The notes: generated from the letters alone by a model not told the origin. Shown: positions 17,353 to 29,022, numbered from the stretch's first letter. The stretch is DNA of 64,000 nucleotides from an uncultured Pelagibacteraceae bacterium (GCA_902572515.1 CACGGJ010000001.1:62001-126000), one strand, 5' to 3'. Made by a program: numbers and translations.

Positions 17353-18354
17353 TTAAATATTTTGCTTAATCTTTTCTATCAAATTACCTTTTACAATTCT
17401 ATGACAAACATCTAAAGAATTTGAAAATCCTATATGGTCAGTTCCTCCATGACTTTTTACAACCGGTGAGTCTAACCCAATAAAGATAGCTCCGTTATAT
17501 AATCTTGGATCTAGTCTTTTCTTAAATTTCCTTAAATTAGATATATTTAATAAAGATGAAATTTTACCCATAAATGTCCCCGTCATAGCAATTTTTAATT
17601 CACTAGTTATAAAATTAGCCGTACCTTCTGCAGTTTTTAATGCAACATTTCCCGTAAAACCATCTGATACAATTACATTAACCTCTCCGTCCATAAGATG
17701 ATTGCCTTCGATATATCCTGCAAAATTATAAGTATCTGATTTTTTTTCATTTAATAATTGGTAGGTTTCTTTTATTGTTTCATTACCTTTTAATTCTTCT
17801 GAACCAATGTTTAATAAAGCAACATTAGGTTTATCATTAGGATATAGTGAAGTGTACAAAGAAGCTCCCATTATTGAAAAATCTAACAAATTTTTTGAAC
17901 TGCATTCAATATTTGCACCTAAGTCTAATACGACACTCATTCCTTTTTTATTTGGCCATAATGCTGATAAAGCAGGTTTGTCAATGCTCTCGATCATTTT
18001 TAAATTTAATTTTGATACAACTAATAATGCACCTGTATTCCCGGCTGATATAACTATATCGGCTTCTTTTTCTTTAACACTTTGAATAGCAAGCCACATG
18101 CTGGTATTCTTGCCTCTTTTAGCTCCCTCTAATGGGCTGTCTGTACTTTCTATTTTATTTTCAGTATGAATTATTTCAAAAAATTCTTCAGGAATTTTTT
18201 TATCAATTATTGGATGTATTTTATTTTTATCACCAAAGATTTTAAAAAAATTTTTTTTATTTAATTTATGGTTTAAAACAATTCCATCAATGATTTTTTT
18301 TGGCGAACCATCGCCACCCATTGCATCCACTGCAATTTTTATCAAATCTGACAT
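17353..18354 (-). CDS. plsX: phosphate acyltransferase PlsX
   Basis: KIAVDAMGGDGSPKKIIDGI, SAGNTGALLV, VSDGFTGNVALKTAEGTA. Confidence 0.94.
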   Translation of the reverse strand: MSDLIKIAVDAMGGDGSPKKIIDGIVLNHKLNKKNFFKIFGDKNKIHPIIDKKIPEEFFEIIHTENKIESTDSPLEGAKRGKNTSMWLAIQSVKEKEADIVISAGNTGALLVVSKLNLKMIESIDKPALSALWPNKKGMSVVLDLGANIECSSKNLLDFSIMGASLYTSLYPNDKPNVALLNIGSEELKGNETIKETYQLLNEKKSDTYNFAGYIEGNHLMDGEVNVIVSDGFTGNVALKTAEGTANFITSELKIAMTGTFMGKISSLLNISNLRKFKKRLDPRLYNGAIFIGLDSPVVKSHGGTDHIGFSNSLDVCHRIVKGNLIEKIKQNI

Positions 18355-18373
18355 TATAAGAGTTTATTATATA

Positions 18374-18556
18374 CTATTCTTTTGGGTCTAAAACTTGTCT
18401 TCCCTTATACATGCCTGTTTTTAGGTCAAGATGATGAGAAAGCCTATATTCACCAGATTTTTTATCCTCAACTATATTTTTAGTTGAAAACTTCATAGTT
18501 TGAGCTCTTCTCATTCCAGTTCTGGAAGGGGTTTGTTTTCGTTTTGGTACAGCCAT
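18374..18556 (-). CDS. rpmF: 50S ribosomal protein L32
   Basis: [19 protein letters not shown]. Confidence 0.95.
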   Translation of the reverse strand: MAVPKRKQTPSRTGMRRAQTMKFSTKNIVEDKKSGEYRLSHHLDLKTGMYKGRQVLDPKE

Positions 18557-18558
18557 AA

Positions 18559-19026
18559 TTAATTGTTACTTACACTTTTTAGAAAAGAATTCAAAGTTTT
18601 TTTTGATAAATTTTCGTTAAATTTTTCAAAATATTCAAGCAAATATTCAATATTATTGAAATCTATCAAAAATAATGAAATTTTTTTTAATTTTTGATCT
18701 TTTGATAATTTGTCCCAAAAATGGACTTCAGAAACCATTGAATGAAATAAATTAATATAATCTTTCATTTTTTTATTTATTGTTTGGTCACCATAGCCAA
18801 TTTCCCTAATAGATAACTCTAGTTGACGAAAATTATAGTCATAAATATCTTGTAAAATGACTGTATTATTTTTGTTTTTAAAATTTTTTAAAATAAATGA
18901 AAAATGTAATAAAAAAATTACTAATCTATCAGAAAAGTTATCTTGTCTATTAAAATCTCTATATAGATCTTTATTTGTAGATAATTTAATAAGATTATTA
19001 TAAAAGTTTAAGTAATTATTTTTCAT
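18559..19026 (-). CDS. ubiquinol-cytochrome c chaperone-like (CBP3 family) protein
   Basis: [38 protein letters not shown]...[24 protein letters not shown]. Confidence 0.7.
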   Translation of the reverse strand: MKNNYLNFYNNLIKLSTNKDLYRDFNRQDNFSDRLVIFLLHFSFILKNFKNKNNTVILQDIYDYNFRQLELSIREIGYGDQTINKKMKDYINLFHSMVSEVHFWDKLSKDQKLKKISLFLIDFNNIEYLLEYFEKFNENLSKKTLNSFLKSVSNN

Positions 19027-19489
19027 GAAAAAATTATATTTATTAATTCTTTTTATACTTATATCAAATTGTTCGTTAAAAAAAATAGTCCAACATCATG
19101 GAGTTCATAATCTTGAAAAAAAACAAGCAAAACTTAAAGTAAATCAATCAAATAAAAATGATATAATTAATATTATTGGTCCTCCATCTACAAAAAGTAA
19201 GTTTGACAATGATGTGTATATTTATATTGAAAGAAAAACAAGTTCATCAAAATTAAGAAAGTTAGGAAAAAAAGTTTTGATAGAAAATAATGTTTTAATC
19301 TTAGATATTGACAACAGGGGAATTTTAGTTGCTAAACAATTTTATAATAAAGATGATATGAATAAAATAATATTCGATAAAAATCTCACGACATCAAACT
19401 ATTCAAAACAATCATTTATTTATAATTTCTTTAGCACCCTAAGACAGCGTATTGACGATCCTAGGGGTGTGAAAAGAAACAAAAATTAG
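19025..19489 (+). CDS. bamE: BamE/SmpA-OmlA-family outer-membrane assembly lipoprotein
   Basis: Lipobox [56 protein letters not shown]. Confidence 0.83.
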   Translation: MKKLYLLILFILISNCSLKKIVQHHGVHNLEKKQAKLKVNQSNKNDIINIIGPPSTKSKFDNDVYIYIERKTSSSKLRKLGKKVLIENNVLILDIDNRGILVAKQFYNKDDMNKIIFDKNLTTSNYSKQSFIYNFFSTLRQRIDDPRGVKRNKN

Positions 19490-21591
19490 CCTGCTATTAC
19501 AGCTAAAAGTAATAGTGCAACAATATTTGTAATCTTAATCATTGGATTTACTGCTGGCCCTGCTGTATCTTTATAAGGATCTCCAACAGTATCACCGGTA
19601 ACAGCTGCTTTATGAGCCTCAGAACCTTTTCCACCATGATTGCCGTCTTCAATATATTTTTTTGCATTGTCCCACGCTCCACCACCAGCGGTCATTGAAA
19701 CAGCTACAAATAATCCTGTTATAATTACTCCAAGAAGCATTGCACCAACTGATGCCAAAGCAGCTACTTGTCCACCGATAGATAAAATAATAAAATAAAG
19801 TACAACTGGTGATAATACTGGTAGCAATGAAGGTATAATCATTTCTTTAATTGCAGCCACAGTTAGTAAATCTACTAACTTAGCATAATCAGGTTTTTGT
19901 TTTCTTTTCATTATACCTGGGAATTTTTTAAATTGTCTTCTTACTTCAACAACAACGGCTCCCCCTGCTCTTCCTACAGCTTGCATTCCCATTGAGCCAA
20001 AAAGATAAGGCAACATTCCACCAATTAATAAACCAACAACTACATAAGGGTTAGATAAATCAAAAGTTACAACAATACCTTCTAATGCAGATCCAGCTTC
20101 TTTTGAAAAATGCTTAATGTCCTCAGTATAAGCTGCAAATAAAACTAAAGCACCCAAACCAGCAGAACCAATTGCATAACCTTTTGTAACAGCTTTAGTT
20201 GTGTTGCCTACTGCGTCTAAAGCATCAGTCGTTTTTCTAACTTTTTTATCAAGATTAGACATTTCAGCAATACCACCAGCATTGTCAGTAACTGGTCCGT
20301 ATGCGTCCAAAGCAACAACCATACCAGCTAATGCAAGCATAGTAGTTACAGCAATTGCAATACCAAAAAGTCCAGCAATAGAATTTGTGATGAGAATACC
20401 TGCAACAATTATTAAAGCTGGAATAGCAGTTGCTTCCATAGAAACTGCCAAACCTTGAATAACATTTGTTCCGTGACCTGTTGTAGATGATAAAGCAACA
20501 GATTTAACTGGTCTATAACTTGTCCCTGTATAGTATTCAGTTATCCAGATTAATAATCCAGTAATAACTAACCCTATAACACCACAATAATATAAATCCA
20601 TTCCATTAAATGTTTTATCATTTACTGTATATTCATTTGTAAAACCAATTACGTGATCTGTAACAGGCCATAATATTATTAAGGAAGCTACTGCAGAAAC
20701 AACAAATCCTTTATACAAAGCATTCATAACGTTATTACTTTTTCCAAGTTTAACGAAAAATGTTCCAATAATAGATGTTAATATACATGCTGCACCAATA
20801 GATAAAGGGTAGATCATCATATTAAGATCACCAACAAAGAAAATTGAAGATAATACCATTGTTGCAACAATTGTAACTGCATAAGTTTCAAACAAATCAG
20901 CAGCCATACCAGCACAATCTCCTACGTTATCACCAACGTTATCTGCAATTACAGCAGGGTTTCTAGGATCATCTTCTGGAATTCCAGCCTCAACTTTTCC
21001 AACTAAATCAGCACCAACATCTGCACCTTTTGTAAAAATTCCACCACCTAATCTTGCAAATATAGAAATTAGGGAAGCACCAAAACCTAATGCAACTAAA
21101 GCATTTACAATTTCTCTTTCATCAACATTAGATTTTAATAATATATAATAATATACAGCTATAGATAATAGCGCCAAACCAGCAACCAACATTCCAGTTA
21201 CAGCACCAGATTTAAATGCAACGGATAGACCTTGAGCTAAGCCTTTTCTAGATGCTTCTGCTGTTCGCACGTTAGCTTCTACAGAAACTAACATTCCAAC
21301 GTACCCTGCAATACCTGATAGAGCAGCACCAATTAAATAACCAAGACCTACTAGTGGACTAAATGCAATACTCACAATCACTAAAACTACAGCACCAACA
21401 ATAGCAATAGTTTTGTATTGTCTTGCTAAATATGCTTTTGCACCAATTTGAATTGCAGATGCAATATCTTGCATTTTTGCATTTCCTGCACTTGAATTAA
21501 GAATATTTTTACCAGTTAAAAATCCATAAACGATAGATAATAAACCAGCTCCAATTGTGTATAATAGTATTGTTTCGACTGTTCCGCTCAT
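19486..21591 (-). CDS. hppA: membrane-bound proton-translocating pyrophosphatase
   Basis: [53 protein letters not shown]. Confidence 0.96.
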   Translation of the reverse strand: MSGTVETILLYTIGAGLLSIVYGFLTGKNILNSSAGNAKMQDIASAIQIGAKAYLARQYKTIAIVGAVVLVIVSIAFSPLVGLGYLIGAALSGIAGYVGMLVSVEANVRTAEASRKGLAQGLSVAFKSGAVTGMLVAGLALLSIAVYYYILLKSNVDEREIVNALVALGFGASLISIFARLGGGIFTKGADVGADLVGKVEAGIPEDDPRNPAVIADNVGDNVGDCAGMAADLFETYAVTIVATMVLSSIFFVGDLNMMIYPLSIGAACILTSIIGTFFVKLGKSNNVMNALYKGFVVSAVASLIILWPVTDHVIGFTNEYTVNDKTFNGMDLYYCGVIGLVITGLLIWITEYYTGTSYRPVKSVALSSTTGHGTNVIQGLAVSMEATAIPALIIVAGILITNSIAGLFGIAIAVTTMLALAGMVVALDAYGPVTDNAGGIAEMSNLDKKVRKTTDALDAVGNTTKAVTKGYAIGSAGLGALVLFAAYTEDIKHFSKEAGSALEGIVVTFDLSNPYVVVGLLIGGMLPYLFGSMGMQAVGRAGGAVVVEVRRQFKKFPGIMKRKQKPDYAKLVDLLTVAAIKEMIIPSLLPVLSPVVLYFIILSIGGQVAALASVGAMLLGVIITGLFVAVSMTAGGGAWDNAKKYIEDGNHGGKGSEAHKAAVTGDTVGDPYKDTAGPAVNPMIKITNIVALLLLAVIAG

Positions 21592-21631
21592 ATTAACCTT
21601 AAGTTGTTGGTTGTTAAATTTTTAAGCCCGC

Positions 21632-21659
21632 ACAATACAAAAAAAGATAGAAAAGACAA
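21632..21659 (-). promoter_or_regulatory. candidate hppA promoter
   Basis: Minus strand TTGTCT (-35) - 16 nt - TATTGT (-10), about 40 nt upstream of hppA. Confidence 0.3.
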
Positions 21660-21669
21660 CGATTAACTT

Positions 21670-22629
21670 CTAAAACTGATGAATATAACCTTTGGATTTA
21701 GCTCGTATTTGCTTGCCTTTTTCATCGAATATCAAAGATCTATCTTTACCAGATACAATTTTACCAATTTTAGTTATTTTAATTCCAGTTGTTTTAGAAG
21801 CTTTTTGAATGATTCTAGCGTTCTTAATATCTGCAGTAAATAATACCTGATAATCATCTCCATTAGAAATTAAATTAATTTTATTCAATCTTTGTTTTTT
21901 AATTAAATTACTCAATTTATTGGAAACAGGTATTTTATTTTCAAATAAGTGAAATGATAAACTTTGTCTATTAATCATTTTTGATAAATCATCAATTAAT
22001 CCATCTGATACATCAATAGAGCTGTTTGCAAATTTCAATAAATATTTTGTCAAATTAAAAGGTAACTCTGGTTTGTAATATTTATCTACAAAGAATAATT
22101 TGTCTTTATTTTTAAATTTAACTTTATTACTTAATGCTTTAAGTCCTAAATAACTATCTCCCAAATTTCCGGTCACATAAATGTCATCATTTGATTTAGC
22201 TTTATTACGATAAATTATTTTATTTGAATATCCCAATGAGGTGATTGTAAAACTTAGTCTGGTTGAAAAGGTTGTATCTCCTCCACATAAATCTATTTTA
22301 AATTTATTTTGTTCTGATTTAAGTGAATTTGAAATTTTATATAAATTATTTTTTGTAAATGTTTTTTTATTACCTGAACCAGAAATAAAATAAAACTTTG
22401 GTTTTACTCCTTTACAAATTAAATCAGAAATTGATGACCTTAATATTTTTTTAATTACTAAATCCGGGGATTTAAAATCATAAAAATGCGTACCAATATT
22501 GTATGTATCAACAGATATAACAACACCTCTTTTTTTATCAAAAAAAACATCGTCGTTTAGATTAAGAGCAGATTTATTTTTTTTAGCTATTTTAAAAAAA
22601 TAATTATTTATTAGATCAAATTCATGCAT
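21670..22629 (-). CDS. thiL: thiamine-monophosphate kinase
   Basis: VVISVDTYNIGTHFYDF, DLCGGDTTFS, NSSIDVSDGLIDDLSKM. Confidence 0.85.
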   Translation of the reverse strand: MHEFDLINNYFFKIAKKNKSALNLNDDVFFDKKRGVVISVDTYNIGTHFYDFKSPDLVIKKILRSSISDLICKGVKPKFYFISGSGNKKTFTKNNLYKISNSLKSEQNKFKIDLCGGDTTFSTRLSFTITSLGYSNKIIYRNKAKSNDDIYVTGNLGDSYLGLKALSNKVKFKNKDKLFFVDKYYKPELPFNLTKYLLKFANSSIDVSDGLIDDLSKMINRQSLSFHLFENKIPVSNKLSNLIKKQRLNKINLISNGDDYQVLFTADIKNARIIQKASKTTGIKITKIGKIVSGKDRSLIFDEKGKQIRAKSKGYIHQF

Positions 22630-23026
22630 TGTTAGATCTTAATTTTTTTCCAACGTTGTCTAATAAAGCATTAAGATACTTTGTTTGTGAATCTTCAAGA
22701 AAAAAATTAGATGAATTTAAATATTCTTTAATAATTATATTAATAGATAAATTTGGCTTATACATTAATTCATAAGTTGCTGCTTTTAAAATTGTTTGAA
22801 AAACTTTGTCTAATTTTTCAAATACAAATTCATCACCTAATTTATTATTTAATTCATCTAAAATAAGATCGTTTCTTTCTATCGTTCCTAAAACAATATC
22901 TTTAATAAACTTTTTAAATCTGTGTTTTGGAAAATCTAAAACATCATCTTCATTATAAAATTTACCATATAATTTCTGAATAATTATAACTCTAGGGTTA
23001 TTTTTTGGATTAAAATGAATTCTCAT
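22622..23026 (-). CDS. nusB: NusB transcription antitermination factor
   Basis: Position between thiL and ribH plus ILKAATYELMYKPNLSINIIIKEYLNSSNFF...FLNALLDNVGKKLR-type NusB C-terminus. Confidence 0.82.
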   Translation of the reverse strand: MRIHFNPKNNPRVIIIQKLYGKFYNEDDVLDFPKHRFKKFIKDIVLGTIERNDLILDELNNKLGDEFVFEKLDKVFQTILKAATYELMYKPNLSINIIIKEYLNSSNFFLEDSQTKYLNALLDNVGKKLRSNNA

Positions 23027-23415
23027 TTTTGAGACAAAACTGAAATCACAGCTTCTGCAGCTTCAGCACCCTTTTTTCTTCTTTCTCTTGCTTGAGCCAT
23101 ATTAAGACAGGTAATTATTCCATTTCCAATTGGTTTTTTACTATCTATAGATAATTTCATTATGGCATCTGTTGAAGTTTGAGAAATAAAATCAAAGTGT
23201 GGTGTTTGACCTTTAATTACACATCCTAAAGCTAAAAAACCATCATATTTTTTTAAATTTTTAGAGATTGTAACAGGAATTTCAAAAGCACCGGGTACTT
23301 TAATAATTTTTATTATATTTTTTTTTGGAATTATTTTTAAAGCACTGCTTATTAAACCATTAGCAATATCTTTATAATAATCTGCTACAACAATTAAATA
23401 TTTTTTTTTCATCAA
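23023..23415 (-). CDS. ribH: 6,7-dimethyl-8-ribityllumazine synthase
   Basis: VPGAFEIPVTISKNLKKYDGFLALGCVIKGQTPHFDFIS. Confidence 0.95.
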   Translation of the reverse strand: MMKKKYLIVVADYYKDIANGLISSALKIIPKKNIIKIIKVPGAFEIPVTISKNLKKYDGFLALGCVIKGQTPHFDFISQTSTDAIMKLSIDSKKPIGNGIITCLNMAQARERRKKGAEAAEAVISVLSQK

Positions 23416-24512
23416 ATTAATTCCTGTTTTATAATTTTTATACCATAACCATCAAGACCAATAACTTTTTTTGGTGATTTGGTGATTAATATCATGTTTT
23501 TAATTTTTAAGTCTTTAATAATTTGAGCTCCAATACCATAATTTCTTATTAACTTGTCATTTCCCTTTTTATAAAAGTCTTTGTTTTTATAATCTTTTAA
23601 AGTTTGAGTTACTGATTTTAAATTTGAGTCTTTGATAAATACTAAAACACAATTTTGATATTTTCTAAAATAGTTTAAGGTCTTGTTAAATGAATTTGGT
23701 AATGATTGATTTATTAGATAGTTTTGGACGACATTAGATGAAATTACTCTTACTCTTGGATTAATACCTTTTTTTATTTTACCTTTTATTAATGCAAAAT
23801 GTTCTGAGCCATCTAAAAGATTCTCATAAATTCTAATATTGTATTTTTGATTTTTTACATCAATCTTACTTTGCTTTTTAAGTTTAATAAGCTTTTCTTT
23901 TTTAAGTCTATATGCGATCAGATCTTCTATCTTTCCAATTTTTAATTTATGTTTTTTTGCAAAATTGAATAAATCTTGACCTTTAGCCATTGTTCCATCT
24001 TCATTCATAATTTCACAAATTACAGCAGAGTTATTTTTTTTTGCTAATTTAGATATATCAACTGAAGCTTCAGTGTGTCCTGCTCTAACAAGCACTCCAC
24101 CATCTTTTGCTATTATTGGAAACACGTGACCAGGTGAAACAATCTCATTTTTATTTGCATTTTTTTTTGAAGCAATTTTGATTGTTTTCGCTCTATCTTT
24201 AGCGGATATACCTGTTGTTATTCCTTTTTTTGCCTCAATAGAAATTGTAAATGCTGTCTTGTTTCTTGATTGATTTACTGGAGACATTAAAGATAAATTT
24301 AATTTTTTTGCTTGAAGTGAATCAAGAGCTAAACAAATTAAACCTCGACCGTATTTTGCCATGAAGTTAATGTTCTTTGCATTTGAATCTGATGTAGAAA
24401 TAACTAAATCTCCCTCATTTTCTCTTTTTTCATCATCTACTAAAATAAACATACCACCTTTTTTGGCTACGCTTATAATTGACTCTATTGAGGTAAAGTT
24501 ATTTTTTTCCAT
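23412..24512 (-). CDS. ribB: 3,4-dihydroxy-2-butanone-4-phosphate synthase with degenerate GTP cyclohydrolase II domain
   Basis: MFILVDDEKRENEGDLVIS, KYGRGLICLAL, SPGHVFPIIAKDGGVLVRAGHTEASVD; C-half has RNYGIGAQIIKDLKIKNMILIT but no GCHII cysteine cluster. Confidence 0.92.
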   Translation of the reverse strand: MEKNNFTSIESIISVAKKGGMFILVDDEKRENEGDLVISTSDSNAKNINFMAKYGRGLICLALDSLQAKKLNLSLMSPVNQSRNKTAFTISIEAKKGITTGISAKDRAKTIKIASKKNANKNEIVSPGHVFPIIAKDGGVLVRAGHTEASVDISKLAKKNNSAVICEIMNEDGTMAKGQDLFNFAKKHKLKIGKIEDLIAYRLKKEKLIKLKKQSKIDVKNQKYNIRIYENLLDGSEHFALIKGKIKKGINPRVRVISSNVVQNYLINQSLPNSFNKTLNYFRKYQNCVLVFIKDSNLKSVTQTLKDYKNKDFYKKGNDKLIRNYGIGAQIIKDLKIKNMILITKSPKKVIGLDGYGIKIIKQELI

Positions 24513-25092
24513 TAAAATAGTTCCTAACGTATTTAGACAAGATATCTATCTCTATGTTGACTAAACTAGATTTTTTTAAAGTTGATAAATTTGTTTCTTT
24601 GTAAGTGTGAGGGATAATCCAAATTTGGAAACCTTTTTTAGTCACTTTTGAAATTGTAAGAGAAATACCATTCACACAGATTGACGCTTTTTCTATTAAG
24701 TGTTTTCTTTCCTTTTTAGGTAAATCAAAGTCAAAAAGAAATGATTTATCTATTTTTTTAATACTTAATACTTTACCAACAGTATCAACATGTCCTTGAC
24801 AAATATGTCCTGAAATTTTTGTCCCATATTTTAAAGGTAATTCTAAGTTTATTTTATCTTTTATTTTTAAAAATTTGAATTTTGATCGAATTATCGTTTC
24901 TTTCGAAAGATAAAATTCCATAATTTTGGATTTATATGAAATTAAAGTTAGACAAACACCATCACAGGCAACAGACAAACCCATGTCTTTATTGGATACT
25001 TTAACATTACTTTTAACAAAAATATTAAGACCTTTAGGTCTTTTAATAATTTTAGTAATAGTACCTTGGTTATAAATTATTCCGTTAAACAT
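24499..25092 (-). CDS. ribE: riboflavin synthase alpha chain
   Basis: MFNGIIYNQGTI, ACDGVCLTL, GHICQGHVDTVGKV, ICVNGISLTI. Confidence 0.94.
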   Translation of the reverse strand: MFNGIIYNQGTITKIIKRPKGLNIFVKSNVKVSNKDMGLSVACDGVCLTLISYKSKIMEFYLSKETIIRSKFKFLKIKDKINLELPLKYGTKISGHICQGHVDTVGKVLSIKKIDKSFLFDFDLPKKERKHLIEKASICVNGISLTISKVTKKGFQIWIIPHTYKETNLSTLKKSSLVNIEIDILSKYVRNYFNGKK

Positions 25093-25097
25093 TTTTT

Positions 25098-26201
25098 TTA
25101 ACTATATAGTGTTATTCTGTCTTTTCGTAAATTGAGATTTAGATTAATTTTTGTTTTATATTTTTGATTTAATATATTTTGACTACTAAATTTCAAATAT
25201 TCGAAGTTTTTAGATAGGTTTTTTGGACTTTTATACAAATAAAATTTATTAAAAATTTTATTCTTAATCAGTGAATTTGTTAATTTATCTCCCCCTTCAA
25301 TTAACAAATTTCTGCATCCATAATTATGTAATTTTTTCAAAATTAATTTAATGTCAAATCTGTTATTTCTATCAATTTTAGATTTAATTAGATGAATTCC
25401 TTTTCTTTTAAATTTTGTAATTTTTGATTTATCAGCTTTATTATAAAAAATTAAAGTATTTTTGTTTTTAGAAGATTTAATTATATAACTGTTTGTTTTA
25501 GAATTTAGCTTGTTGTCTAAAATAATTCTTTTTGGAGAAAATTTTTCAAAACCCTTCAAACGACAATTTAATTTTGGATTATCTTTATTAAGTGTTTTGT
25601 GAGTAATCATCAAACTATCATTTTGATATCTCAACATATGTGTAAATTGATCTGAATAAGAATTTGTAATCTTTTTCTGGTTCTTGCTGTATATAATATT
25701 GTTTTTTGAAATAGCTATTTTGCCAGTAACAAAGGGTAATTTTTTCTTTCTGTTAAAAAAATAAGGCAAATAAAAACTTTCAATTTTGCTTTTTAATAAA
25801 CCTTTTTTTACAATTATTTTTTTTGACTTTAAAATTTTAAAACTTTTATTTCTTACTCTTTTATCTATGTCGGTAATTGCATATATAACCTCTGAAATTC
25901 TAGATTTTATTATCGCGTCAGTACATGGTGGTGTTAATCCATGATGACAGCATGGCTCTAAAGTAACATACATTTTTGAGCCTTCTAATTTTTCAAAACT
26001 ATTTTTAATCGCATTTAATTCAGCGTGTGGTCTTCCATTAAATGAGGTTTGTCCTATGGAAATAATTTTATCATTTTTGACAATAACACAGCCTACAGAA
26101 GGATTTAATCCGGTCTGTCCATGACGAGATTTAGCCAAGTCCAAGGCTAATTCCATGTAAAATTTATCTTTTGATGAAAATTTATCTTTTTTTGTAGACA
26201 T
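25098..26201 (-). CDS. ribD: bifunctional diaminohydroxyphosphoribosylaminopyrimidine deaminase / reductase
   Basis: LALDLAKSRHGQTGLNPSVGCVIV, GRPHAELNAI, YVTLEPCCHHGLTPPC; likely start MSTKKDKF at 26201, downstream of the longest-ORF start at 26264. Confidence 0.92.
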   Translation of the reverse strand: MSTKKDKFSSKDKFYMELALDLAKSRHGQTGLNPSVGCVIVKNDKIISIGQTSFNGRPHAELNAIKNSFEKLEGSKMYVTLEPCCHHGLTPPCTDAIIKSRISEVIYAITDIDKRVRNKSFKILKSKKIIVKKGLLKSKIESFYLPYFFNRKKKLPFVTGKIAISKNNIIYSKNQKKITNSYSDQFTHMLRYQNDSLMITHKTLNKDNPKLNCRLKGFEKFSPKRIILDNKLNSKTNSYIIKSSKNKNTLIFYNKADKSKITKFKRKGIHLIKSKIDRNNRFDIKLILKKLHNYGCRNLLIEGGDKLTNSLIKNKIFNKFYLYKSPKNLSKNFEYLKFSSQNILNQKYKTKINLNLNLRKDRITLYS

Positions 26202-26640
26202 CAAGCTTGTCCACGAATTGTACGAAATCTTTTTCTTCTCTAAAATTTCTATATACTGATGCAAATCTTACATATCCAACTGGGTCTAAATCTTTTAATC
26301 CATCCATAACCATTGTCCCAATTGTATTTGTTGATATCTCTCCTTGTCCTAGTTCTTCAAGAGATCTTGAAATGTTACTGATGAATTTTTCTATTGTGGC
26401 CGTATCTATTGGTCTTTTTTTTAAAGCTATGTAGATAGATTTAGATAATTTATCACGATCAAATGATGATTTTCTTCCATTTTTTTTAACTACCATCAAT
26501 TCTCTAAATTGAATTCTCTCAAATGTAGTAAATCTTTCACCACATATACACAATCTTCTTCTTCTTATTGCGGTACCATCTTCAGTTGGACGTGAGTCTA
26601 CAACAGATGTATCACCTTTTTTTTCGCAAGGACAAATCAT
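26182..26640 (-). CDS. nrdR: transcriptional repressor NrdR
   Basis: MICPCEKKGDTSVVDSRPTEDGTAIRRRRLCICGERFTTFER. Confidence 0.96.
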   Translation of the reverse strand: MICPCEKKGDTSVVDSRPTEDGTAIRRRRLCICGERFTTFERIQFRELMVVKKNGRKSSFDRDKLSKSIYIALKKRPIDTATIEKFISNISRSLEELGQGEISTNTIGTMVMDGLKDLDPVGYVRFASVYRNFREEKDFVQFVDKLDVYKKR

Positions 26641-26643
26641 TTA

Positions 26644-27951
26644 CTAAAGGTTCTTATATATCGGAAATGAAGAAGTTAAAGAAATAACTTCATTTTTTAC
26701 TTCGTTTTCTATTTTACTGTTATCTGTTGGGTTTTCAGATAAACCTTTCAGAGTTTTTGTTATTAATTCACCTACTGTTTTAAACTCATTTAATCCAAAT
26801 CCACGAGTTGTAGCCGCTTGAGTTCCTAATCTTATTCCAGATGTAATCATGGGTTTTTCTGTATCAAATGGAATACCATTTTTATTACATGTAATGTTTG
26901 CTCTAGATAAACTTTCTGCAGCGAGATTTCCTTTTACATTATAAGGTCTCAAATCAACCAACATCAAATGTGTATCTGTTCCATCTGAATAAATTTTAAA
27001 TCCATTATTTTTTAAAGTTTCGGCCAAAATTTTTGCGTTTGCTAAAACAGATTTAATATAATCTTGAAATTCTGGTTGTAGCGCTTCAAGAAAGCCAGCT
27101 GCTTTTGCGGCAATAATATGCATTAAAGGTCCACCTTGGTAACCAGGAAAAACAGCTGTGTTAAATTTTTTAGCAAGTTCTTCGTGATTAGTTAAAATTA
27201 TTCCTCCTCTTGCACTTCTAAAAACCTTATGAGTTGTTGAAGTAACCACATGAGCATAGTCACAAGGATTTGGATAACCTTTACCTGCAACTAATCCTGA
27301 AAAATGAGCCATATCAACCATTAAGTATGCCCCAACTTTATCTGCAATCTCTCTAAATCTTTTAAAGTCAATTACTCTTGAGTAAGCACTTCCACCCGCA
27401 ATGATTAGTTTAGGCTTATGTTCTAATGCAAGTTTTTCAACATTATCATAATCTATCAGCTCGGATTCTTTATCTACATCATAGCCCACAGCATTAAACC
27501 ACTTACCGGACATTGAAATTTTTAATCCATGAGTAATATGACCACCTGAATTTAAACTCATGCCCATAAATGTGTCACCAGGGCTTAACAAAGCTAAAAA
27601 TACAGCTCCATTAGCTTGTGCTCCTGAGTGTGGTTGAGCATTTGCAAATTTACAATTAAATAATTTTTTTAATCTTTCAATGGCAAGGTTTTCTGCTATA
27701 TCAACATGCTCGCATCCATTATAATATCTTTTACCAGGATAACCTTCGGCATATTTATTAGTTAAAACCGATCCTTGTGCTTCTAATACTGCTTGAGATA
27801 CTATATTTTCAGACGCAATTAGCTCAATATGTTGTTGCTGTCTGATTAATTCATCTTTAATAGCTTTATAAAGCTCAGGATCTTTTAGAGATAAACTATC
27901 CTCAAAAAAACTTTTATAACTATCATTTAAATAATTTTTTTCACTCGACAT
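26644..27951 (-). CDS. glyA: serine hydroxymethyltransferase
   Basis: [54 protein letters not shown]. Confidence 0.97.
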   Translation of the reverse strand: MSSEKNYLNDSYKSFFEDSLSLKDPELYKAIKDELIRQQQHIELIASENIVSQAVLEAQGSVLTNKYAEGYPGKRYYNGCEHVDIAENLAIERLKKLFNCKFANAQPHSGAQANGAVFLALLSPGDTFMGMSLNSGGHITHGLKISMSGKWFNAVGYDVDKESELIDYDNVEKLALEHKPKLIIAGGSAYSRVIDFKRFREIADKVGAYLMVDMAHFSGLVAGKGYPNPCDYAHVVTSTTHKVFRSARGGIILTNHEELAKKFNTAVFPGYQGGPLMHIIAAKAAGFLEALQPEFQDYIKSVLANAKILAETLKNNGFKIYSDGTDTHLMLVDLRPYNVKGNLAAESLSRANITCNKNGIPFDTEKPMITSGIRLGTQAATTRGFGLNEFKTVGELITKTLKGLSENPTDNSKIENEVKNEVISLTSSFPIYKNL

Positions 27952-27953
27952 AA

Positions 27954-28379
27954 TTATATTTTCTTAACCCTTCTTGAGTGTCTTCCACCCTCAAATTTTG
28001 TATTTAAAAAAACACTTACAAATTTCAAAGCATTTTTTTTGGTTATCAACCTTGACCCTAATGTAATGATGTTTGCATCGTTATGCAATCTGGATAATTT
28101 CGTTGATTTTAGATTAAAACATTGTGCTGCGCGAATATTTTTATGCTTATTTGCCGCAATATTCATGCCAGTCCCAGATCCACACACTAAAATGCCAACA
28201 TGAGTCTTATTAAGTTTTACTCTTTTAGCAACTTTATGAGCATAGTCGGGATAATCAACACTGCTATCATCTTTAGGACCAAGATCTTCAAATTTTATTT
28301 TTTTATTTGTTAAGTAATCTTTGATTTGTTCTTTTAATTTAAATCCAGCGTGATCTGACGAAATAAATATTTTTCTCAA
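27954..28379 (-). CDS. rpiB: ribose-5-phosphate isomerase B
   Basis: [35 protein letters not shown]. Confidence 0.95.
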   Translation of the reverse strand: MRKIFISSDHAGFKLKEQIKDYLTNKKIKFEDLGPKDDSSVDYPDYAHKVAKRVKLNKTHVGILVCGSGTGMNIAANKHKNIRAAQCFNLKSTKLSRLHNDANIITLGSRLITKKNALKFVSVFLNTKFEGGRHSRRVKKI

Positions 28380-28380
28380 A

Positions 28381-29022
28381 TTAATTAAATTTGTAATCTA
28401 AAACACAAGCAACTAAATGTATTCTATTCTCTTCTCCACCATTAAATGCATTGTGATACTTAGTATTGTTTGTAACCCAAACTGAACCATCAGCAGGCAT
28501 ATGTTTTGCAACATTATCAATTACCATTATACAACCCGGATTTGTTATTATGGGTATGTGTAATCTTGGTTCAGGATCTCTATGCCAACTTAAAGTTGAT
28601 CTTGGCTCTTTTAAAAGAATTCTCACTCTTCCAAGTTTATATTTTTGTGAAAGAACATCATAAACCTCTTTAAAATATGTGTTGTCATAGTCTTTAATAA
28701 ATTCTGAGTAAGATGCTTCATCAATCATTTCGTCTCTAGAAACTTCTTTTCCTGATTTGTCAGGTTTAGTCCAGTACACTCCACGAGCTTTATTTCCTTT
28801 GATTGAATCTGGATCACCCGGTATTTGGGTTAATGATATAGCTCCAAAGTGAGTAACACCTGCATCTTCAAATTTTTTAATCTTAACTATTTGGTGATAT
28901 GCTTCTTGTAATTTCTCTATATCAAACTTAATTTCTTGTTTCTGGAAATCACTAAAGTCTAAAATTCTATCTTCCTTTTTGACATTTAAGTCTACAACTT
29001 TTGAATTTTCTGTCGCCATCAA
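28381..29022 (-). CDS. aspartyl/asparaginyl beta-hydroxylase-like 2OG-Fe(II) dioxygenase
   Basis: LSWHRDPEPRLHIPIITNPGCIMVID...GSVWVTNNTKYHNAFNGGEENRIHLVACVLD: HxD, distal His and RIH. Confidence 0.75.
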   Translation of the reverse strand: MMATENSKVVDLNVKKEDRILDFSDFQKQEIKFDIEKLQEAYHQIVKIKKFEDAGVTHFGAISLTQIPGDPDSIKGNKARGVYWTKPDKSGKEVSRDEMIDEASYSEFIKDYDNTYFKEVYDVLSQKYKLGRVRILLKEPRSTLSWHRDPEPRLHIPIITNPGCIMVIDNVAKHMPADGSVWVTNNTKYHNAFNGGEENRIHLVACVLDYKFN

